Below, in pieces: positions 58,601 to 64,000 of a stretch of 64,000 bases of DNA. The translations under genes and the position numbers were made by a program. Numbering within the stretch: position 1 is the stretch's first letter; every line of letters starts with the position of its first letter. The DNA is from Draba incana (taxonomy: Eukaryota; Streptophyta; Magnoliopsida; Brassicales; Brassicaceae). The notes below the pieces were generated by a model. That model was not told the origin of the DNA. It saw only the letters and a program-made list of their open reading frames with translations, and made no database searches. The DNA lies in the NCBI GenBank assembly GCA_963576765.1, contig OY755202.1, positions 15,438,001 to 15,502,000 on the forward strand, in the 5' to 3' direction.

Positions 58601-58700
58601 TCCGGTCCTAGTTCCCTTCTTTTCTGCTTGATCGGTCGATGGGACGGATCAAAGTTGAGTTCGTGACAGATGATCTTAGGATTGATTCCCTTCATGCCCT
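55640..58700 (-). pseudogene. Gypsy pol: reverse transcriptase, two RNase H regions, integrase (broken)
   Basis: The minus-strand reading is in several frames. RT begins near 58695 (HELNFDPSHRPIKQKRRELGPER, EVKYPDWLANLIVLK) and continues through FFMDVFSGYNQI to VYIDDMLVKSASP near 58180. RNase H follows at about 57670-57420 (YFQSHIIEVLSNHPLR). A second RNase H lies at about 57370-56920 (LHVDDSSSRQRFGLG, NATEYKAS). Integrase is at 56598-56131 (RKLGFFWPTMMVDC, WATDVVGLL, DFVWTNIICRHGVPYKIVTD, LNEQAEF). The integrase C-terminal part is near 55900-55640. Frameshifts and small indels separate the blocks. The dual RNase H supports a Tat-lineage element. Confidence 0.9.
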
Positions 58701-59254
58701 CTACTGACCAAGAAAAAGTTGAGATGTTCCGTCGGAGTAAGCTTTCTAGCTGGTCGGATCAGATCGCTGAGGTCGGTACTAATTCCCATACATTATTCTG
58801 GCTTCTCGAGGTCGAGTACGACCTGTGTGACTGTTTTCCAGGTGAGTACCTTCTTGGCTTCTGTTGGCGATCGCTTATCCATTTCCCCTACTTGATCCAA
58901 TATCTGGAGGGCCAATGCTGCTCGGCTCCTCTGTTTCCTTTCCAAAAGAAAGCAGTTTCTTGCTTCGACTTGGCTGCCACGAATTGTATATGTCCCCCAG
59001 TCTATTAGCCGCTTCAAGCACTTGTGATAGGGAGACGCCGACTTTTAATACATAAAGCCATGGTATCCCAAGGATAGCGTTGTATACCGAGGCGGTATCG
59101 ATTACCGCAAACTTGATTAGCCCCGTTACATTTGAAACAGGGACTGGAAGCTCGATACTCCTAAGCGTGATAGTTTTTTATTGGCGAACCCGGTCAGAGG
59201 CTGAGGATCCAATCGTAGTCTGTCTCCTTCGATCTCCATTTCGTGGAGGGTGCT

Positions 59255-59420
59255 CTGGTAAATGAGATTACTTAGCTCCCTGTGTTGACCAGCGTCCGGT
59301 TAATCTCGCAGTCATCTAGCATGATTCTGATGACCAGAGGGTCATTGTGGGGACGATTCAGGTTCATCGTATCTCTTTCGTCGAATCTGGTGGTCAGGTT
59401 TTTTTTGCCAGTCGTGTTTG
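59255..59420 (-). pseudogene. Retroviral-type aspartic protease fragment
   Basis: The frame reads RFDERDTMNLNRPHNDPLVIRIMLDDCEINRTLVNTGS. The catalytic motif of this protease class is DTGS; here it is NTGS, a one-base change that would inactivate it. It lies just before RT, in normal pol order. Confidence 0.8.
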
Positions 59421-59459
59421 CCTATCCTTCTGTCGGATAGATCTGATGTTACCTTCTTC

Positions 59460-60480
59460 TTCGTTTATTCTTCCCATGATCATAAATATCATTATGGTTC
59501 TTAGTTGATAGACTTCTCGTGAGGATCTATGTCCGATGATCACTTATAAAGGTTTTGGAGATGCGAAATGATGATTATAGATGAATTTTGGAATGGAAGA
59601 TGAACGGTTGATCGTGATTGATGATGAACGAATCGATAGAAATGGATTGAAGTGTACTTCACAAGAGAAATGAATGGTCTCTTGGACTACGAGGCTCGAT
59701 CTAGTCTTTGATATGACGCACAAAGATAAGAAAGAGTTGTATTTGATATTACTCACAAATACGGTTTGATCAACGATTTAGAGAGAGATTTTTAATAAAA
59801 AGGTTGATGAATTTTATTGAGAGGATCGGCCACATTATATAAGAGGAGAAGATGGAAGGAAAATCCCCATTCCTCTTCTCAATACACGAAAAATTAAAGA
59901 CATTAATGAGAAGTTTGAAAGTTTTCTTAAATGTGAACACACTCACACTTATCCTAATAAAACATAAAATAAAAATATAAATAAAGGATAATAATTGATG
60001 GGCCGGCCGAAACTAATATCTCCATGGGCTTCAAGCAGTCCAAAATTAGCCTAAATGTGATAATGAGGAAATGGGGAAGTATGTGTGCTTGCCTCATTAA
60101 AAACCTACTTCGGAAAACCCATTTGGACAAAACCGAAGATAGGGAAAAAGAGTACGTGCCCACATACCTCTCATTATCATCCTTCCTTGGCTCGGATCAC
60201 AACCAATGCGGCTTGATGAGCAACTAAAGGAAGTTGGCCGTTTATTCTCAACACAAGCATAGAGACGGCTTGGTTGAGTTTTCTTGTACGTGACCTCGTC
60301 ATTGGTCCATTCGAGATTTCCAAGGCCTTAGCGTCTTCAAGAACCTCAACGACTCCAAGTTGCTCCTCGGCTACAAGCGGTTCCATAGTTCCTTGGTCCG
60401 GCTCCGTAGTTTCTTGTTATGGGTCGATCATGGTCTCATCATTAGTGGTTGTTTGATTGACCTCTTTGCCAAATTTGCGA
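59460..60480 (-). mobile_element. Foreign retrotransposon fragment in place of gag
   Basis: No gag domain is found between protease and the 5' LTR. Instead 60386-60180 encodes EISNGPMTRSRTRKLNQAVSMLV, typical of the C-terminus of another Gypsy pol polyprotein. The following 59550-60170 looks like LTR sequence (for example TATATAAGAGGAG and the GGGCCGGCCGAAA stretch). It appears to be the 3' end and LTR of another minus-strand element; I cannot define its edges. Confidence 0.5.
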
Positions 60481-60497
60481 CCAACAAATCGATAGCC

Positions 60498-60515
60498 CCA
60501 CAGTAGGCGCCAATT
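60498..60515 (-). promoter_or_regulatory. Primer binding site of the Tat-like element
   Basis: On the minus strand, after the LTR end comes ATTGGCGCCTACTGTGGGG. TGGCGCC is the common start of primer sites in this type of plant Gypsy element. Confidence 0.65.
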
Positions 60516-60945
60516 GAAGGTACCGGGTTCGTGCGAACGAACTCGATCTCCTCAAACGAGTAGGGTTTTAGATCTTGGGGCCAAATATTAAGAAACGCTT
60601 AAGAGAATAAAGAGTGTTTCCAAGGATGTGTATTATTCCAGAGAGCTCTCGATTCCCTTTTATTGCGAAATGAGTTACATATTTATATTGAAAATGATCG
60701 TAGAGAATAAACCCTAGAAATGTATGGAAAGTATCCTAACCGGGTAGATTTACACAATATTCTCAAATATTCTCTACTTCTTCTCCAAGTATCCGAGGGT
60801 TGCGGTCTTAGATTTGATGGGCTTCTTGTCTTCACAATGGGCTTTCTTAATTAACCTAGGCCCACCTCGTCTTCTCCGGATAGGTAACCGGGTTGATTCA
60901 ATCTTAAGTCGGATCTGGGTAGAGGTGTCAAACCCGGTACCACCA
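60516..60945 (-). repeat. 5' LTR of the Tat-like element
   Basis: TG...CA ended, 430 bp. It differs from its partner by substitutions and an insertion near 60680 (ATTTATATTGAAAATGATC). Confidence 0.9.
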
Positions 60946-60950
60946 TAGTA

Positions 60951-61370
60951 TATGCTTTTGTTTTGTTTAAACCTATTGAAGTGAAAAAGAGAAGAAGATT
61001 CAATTTTTCATTTTTTGTCTCTAAACTCAAAATCAATTGAAAATTAAGGGGTTTTTAATTAAAGAAAAGAACATTAATAAGACGATAATTGAAAATGCAT
61101 TGTACATAAACTTTACTGGTAGATGCGGCGATATGAATGGCCATCTATATAATATTTTAGGTTGTCAAAAACCAACACGCTCTGAAAAGATGTCACGTGT
61201 CACTTCTATTCTTTATTTTTTCCCTTATGTTTTAACCACAAATAATCAGAATAAAAACTAAATAGATTTTCCCTTATTTTTTTAAACCATCTAAACTTAC
61301 CCTTCTCTCTCCTCCTCTAGATCAAATTCCCTAAATCCTCTCATTCCTTCTCTCTTCTTCCGGTTGAATT
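60951..61370. other. Short intergenic stretch before the fragment cluster
   Basis: AT-rich, with a CT-rich block at about 61300-61365 that may be the leader of the LEA_2-like fragment. No gene is recognised. Confidence 0.4.
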
Positions 61371-61557
61371 ATGAAGATTGACATCGTTTGCAATACCTCT
61401 CCCGTAAAAAATCCAACCATCGCTACTTGTGTTTATATGCTCCGTCCTCGTCGCGCTTTTCATTTTCATCGTCACCGTCCTCGCCAGAATCTCCCTCGCC
61501 GTTCTCTATATAATCTTCCATCCCGAAGCTCCATCATACTCCGTCGGAAGATTTTCA
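61371..61557 (+). pseudogene. First-exon fragment of an LEA_2 / NDR1-HIN1-like gene
   Basis: An ATG frame (MKIDIVCNTSPVKNPT) slips by one base near 61425. The next frame encodes the family's hydrophobic segment and its hallmark: SVLVALFIFIVTVLARISLAV, then LYIIFHPEAPSYSVGRFS. It ends at a GTAAGT donor. Such proteins are membrane-anchored and often defence-related. No second exon is found. The frameshift and missing exon show a broken copy. Confidence 0.65.
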
Positions 61558-61599
61558 GTAAGTCCCTAAATGTATTATCAAACCGTATACAACATGAAT

Positions 61600-62270
61600 G
61601 TATTCCATATAATCAATTCTAATTGGTAATCAAATACAACATGATTTTCGAAGGATTTTCAATACTTTTGATCATTTTAATTGGTAATCAATTCTAATTC
61701 AGTTTTTCAAGATATATTAGAATTAGTTTGGAATCAAGTTAATTAATTACCAATAAATGTATTATCAAATCGTATATTTCTATTCCAAATTGTAATGAAA
61801 CTCAACTAATTACAATTATTTGGAATCAAATTTAATTTGTAATCAATTCTAATTCAACTAAATCTGAAAACATTCCACATAATTAAGGATTATTTTTGAA
61901 TCAAATTTGATTCCATATCTCAATGAAATTGAGTTAATTACCAATAAATGTATAAATCACTACTAATTATCAATTCGAACGTTTTTCTTCCAAATTGTAA
62001 TCAAATTCCCTAATTATGAATTATTTTGGAATGAAATTGATTTGCCCAATAATTGGTAATCAATTCTCATTCAACTAAATTTGAAAACGTAGCAAATAAT
62101 CACCTTATAAAATTTATTATTTTGGAATCAAATTTAATTCCGTATCTCAATAAACACATAATTGTATATTTCTCTTCCAAATTGTAATCAAATTCAACTA
62201 ATTATGAATTATTTTAGAATCAAATTGATTACCCCATTAATTTGGTAATAATTTTCAATTCATTTTGTCA
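61600..62270. repeat. Degenerate AT-rich tandem-like repeat
   Basis: GGTAATCAATTCTAATTCA, CAAATTGTAATCAAATTC and ATTATTTTGGAATCAAATT recur irregularly through about 670 bp. I see no coding content. This is probably an intron-like or satellite-like region. Confidence 0.55.
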
Positions 62271-62468
62271 TTTTCCAAAATTTAGGTACTTCAATACTTT
62301 ATACGTTTCGACTCATGATGATGATGGTCTCCTCTAAATATTAATCTTTACATTTATTAACATAAGCATACAACATATATGTATTACAATGTCATATTTC
62401 TTAATTACAAACATGCTGTTCATTTCAGTCAAGACTATTACTATAACTCTTGGTTCTATATTTTGTAG

Positions 62469-63079
62469 GTATAGTATTGAAGTTATCGTGCAAGACGATA
62501 ATGATACTTCCACATTTTTTATTTTTGAAAAGGCTGCTGAAATATTGTTCAAGACAACTGCATCAGACTTTGCTGCGAAGAATGTAACAATTTTACAATA
62601 GCCAAAGCTCCTTTTAACCATTTCATCATACTTTTTTTATTTTTATTTTTGTTGGTCGAACCCATTTCGTCATACTAAGCAATTAAATTCTTATGAAACT
62701 AGATGTAGTTGAAAACAATGTTTCTACAAAATTAGTTCCCCAGGCTATTCAAGATATTGTTGGAAGAGATTATATATTTTATATCACAGTGGGAAACTAT
62801 AATTTTACTACTAAACACCAGAGCTTTTCAGTATATGAAATAGCATTGCCTTCCACTGTTGTCACTAAAAAGGTAGATTAATGAAACCGTTCTCTCTGAA
62901 TTATATTTCCTCCATTGGATTCCTTGTCAATATTCATGCGCTCTATTTTATAGCAGAACGAAACATGTGAAACCAGTCAAACCAAATATACCAAGCTACG
63001 CATTGATTCACCAACTAATGGAAAATCGAGAATGAAATTAAACTTAGAATGTTATGAGGCTAAGAAACCGCGCACATAG
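62469..63079 (+). pseudogene. RPA1-like C-terminal fragment (replication factor A, C-terminal OB fold)
   Basis: Three exon-like blocks with GT-AG edges are seen. At 62469-62583, YSIEVIVQDDNDTSTFFIFEKAAEILFKTTASDF matches the RPA1 C-terminal domain. At 62693-62872 comes VPQAIQDIVGRDYIFYITVGNYNFTTKHQSFSVYEI. At 62957-63079 comes NETCETSQTKYTK..., ending KKPRT. Cellular RPA1 binds single-stranded DNA; here the N-terminal and zinc-ribbon parts are absent. The frames are otherwise open, so the piece was truncated rather than eroded. RPA-like genes are also found in plant Helitrons. Confidence 0.6.
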
Positions 63080-63188
63080 GTGCAATTAAACTTGCTATTA
63101 ATTGTTCACTTTTACATTCCACGTATCAATAGTCAGCCCACATAGAATAACATAACTTCAAAATCAAACGCAAAACCACAGAAGCTCG

Positions 63189-63742
63189 ATGGATAATATT
63201 CTATATGCATTATATTTTCAGAGAGTTCCCTCTACACATCCGTACGAAAACCAAATCCAGCTATAAATCACATGCCCCTTACGTCCACAATACAACGCTA
63301 GCTACACAATCCCCTTCTCCAATGATCAAATTCCGCAAACAAATAGGTCAGGATTCAAAGATGTCATCAACTTCTACCTCACCTATCACGAGATCGATGA
63401 TACAACATCAGTTACATTAACTGATAGCTTATTTAACTTTATTCAAAGAGCTGTAATACCAAATCAAGCACACAACACACAATGCTTCAAAGTGTTCTTT
63501 GAAATCGATGATCTTTACCCAAATGCTTCAAGAAGATTAGATGTCGATCTAGCAATGGGAGAGCTAGAAATGAGTCAAACATTAGCTACTCAAGACGATG
63601 ACGAAGATTGTTCTATATGTCGTGACAATTTAAGAGGGCCGAGCAAATCAACACTTTATTTTGCGGTCACAAGTATCACCATGAATGTATTTGGTTATAA
63701 TACCAAACAACTTGCCCTTATTGTAGAAGACAGTTGATCTAA
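63189..63742 (+). pseudogene. RING-H2 E3 ligase pseudogene
   Basis: The frame from 63189 (MDNILYALYFQRVPS) meets TAA near 63264. It stays open through YTIPFSNDQI, VINFYLTYHEID and VFFEIDDLYPN to EDCSICRDNLRG, the first half of a RING. A one-base shift near 63658 then moves to a frame reading FCGHKYHHECIW, a TAA, and YQTTCPYCRRQLI. Together these are the eight Cys/His ligands of RING-H2, so the gene was once intact. At least two stops or shifts disable it. Confidence 0.75.
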
Positions 63743-64000
63743 TAATAATCTTCACAGGAGGTTCGATATATGACAACTTTTTGTCCATTGCCAGTTTTTT
63801 TTATAATAAAACTTATGTTTAATTAGACTATATTCTGTAATAACTTCAGAATAATTGCAAAATAAATATTTATTCGATTTTTTTAAAACCATTTGATTCT
63901 ACAACATTGCAATCATCTATATAAGATCATTACCTTTTCTATTTTCACATCACATTCAGAATATCTATCTTTTCGCCTCACAAGAGATTAATTAATAGCC
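63743..64000. other. Right edge of the window
   Basis: AT-rich 3'-type sequence. TATATAAGATCATTACC near 63918 could be a TATA box of a gene starting beyond the window; it is too little to call. Confidence 0.3.

Larger units (their letters stand above)
53109..60945 (-). mobile_element. Ty3/Gypsy LTR retrotransposon, Tat-like, degenerate
   Basis: Two LTRs in the same orientation (53109-53523 and 60516-60945), each TGAAGGTACCGGG...GGTACCACCA, bound a 7.8-kb element. The perfect 5-bp duplication TAGTA lies at 53104-53108 and 60946-60950. On the minus strand the order is primer site, protease, reverse transcriptase, RNase H, second RNase H, integrase, then an antisense ORF region, the layout of the Tat lineage. 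Frameshifts, stops and indels break pol, and gag is missing, so it is dead. The LTRs differ by substitutions and indels (415 against 430 bp), so the insertion is not young. Confidence 0.93.

Overview
This is a piece of a plant nuclear genome, almost certainly from the Brassicaceae and close to Arabidopsis. The evidence is GT-AG introns, AT-rich intergenic DNA, very dense transposons, and five host genes in one row that I recognise as orthologs of neighbouring A. thaliana chromosome 2 genes (from memory, the At2g35860-At2g35910 interval). In window order these are an ATL-type RING-H2 ligase (ATL70-like, 14880-15407 +), a 'Mal d 1-associated' family gene (21552-22992 +), the calcium-dependent kinase CPK25 (23853-25807 +), the TPX2-family microtubule protein WDL4 (33554-35531 +), and the fasciclin-like protein FLA16 (46156-48400 -). 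The CPK25, WDL4, HROB-like and TNP2 exon models each sum to a whole number of codons.

The left 12.4 kb is nested transposons. A minus-strand LTR retrotransposon (1-905) is cut by the window edge and sits in the remnant of a CACTA element (906-996). Next comes a complete 11.3-kb CACTA element (1156-12432) with matching terminal inverted repeats and a 3-bp target duplication. Besides the two usual CACTA genes (a Ptta/En/Spm-type protein and an apparently intact TNP2 transposase), it carries an HROB-like OB-fold gene and, divergent from it, an unrecognised 199-residue gene. Between those two lies a 103-bp tandem repeat built on the element's own terminal motif. This accessory cassette is the most novel thing in the window.

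From 12.4 to 38 kb the host genes are separated by small elements: a SINE with a 17-bp target duplication, a 1.14-kb solo LTR, a hAT-type MITE, a Stowaway-like MITE and a pair of CATCTCCAACC-ended MITEs. From 38.5 to 45.2 kb there is a GRF zinc-finger gene remnant and a 5'-truncated MULE transposase gene whose coding exon is split by a second, decayed CACTA element (39880-43800). FLA16 follows, with a tiny last exon beyond a 0.9-kb intron, then nested Tourist-like MITEs (49665-50157) and a second copy of the CATCTCCAACC MITE.

The right 11 kb holds a complete but degenerate Ty3/Gypsy element of Tat-like type (53109-60945, TSD TAGTA) with dual RNase H regions, an antisense ORF region and a missing gag. 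After it come three unrelated gene fragments in the same orientation (LEA_2-like, RPA1 C-terminal, RING-H2), a pattern typical of gene-fragment capture.

Nothing here suggests an operon or CRISPR. The biology is a conserved five-gene host block enlarged by repeated, nested transposon insertion.
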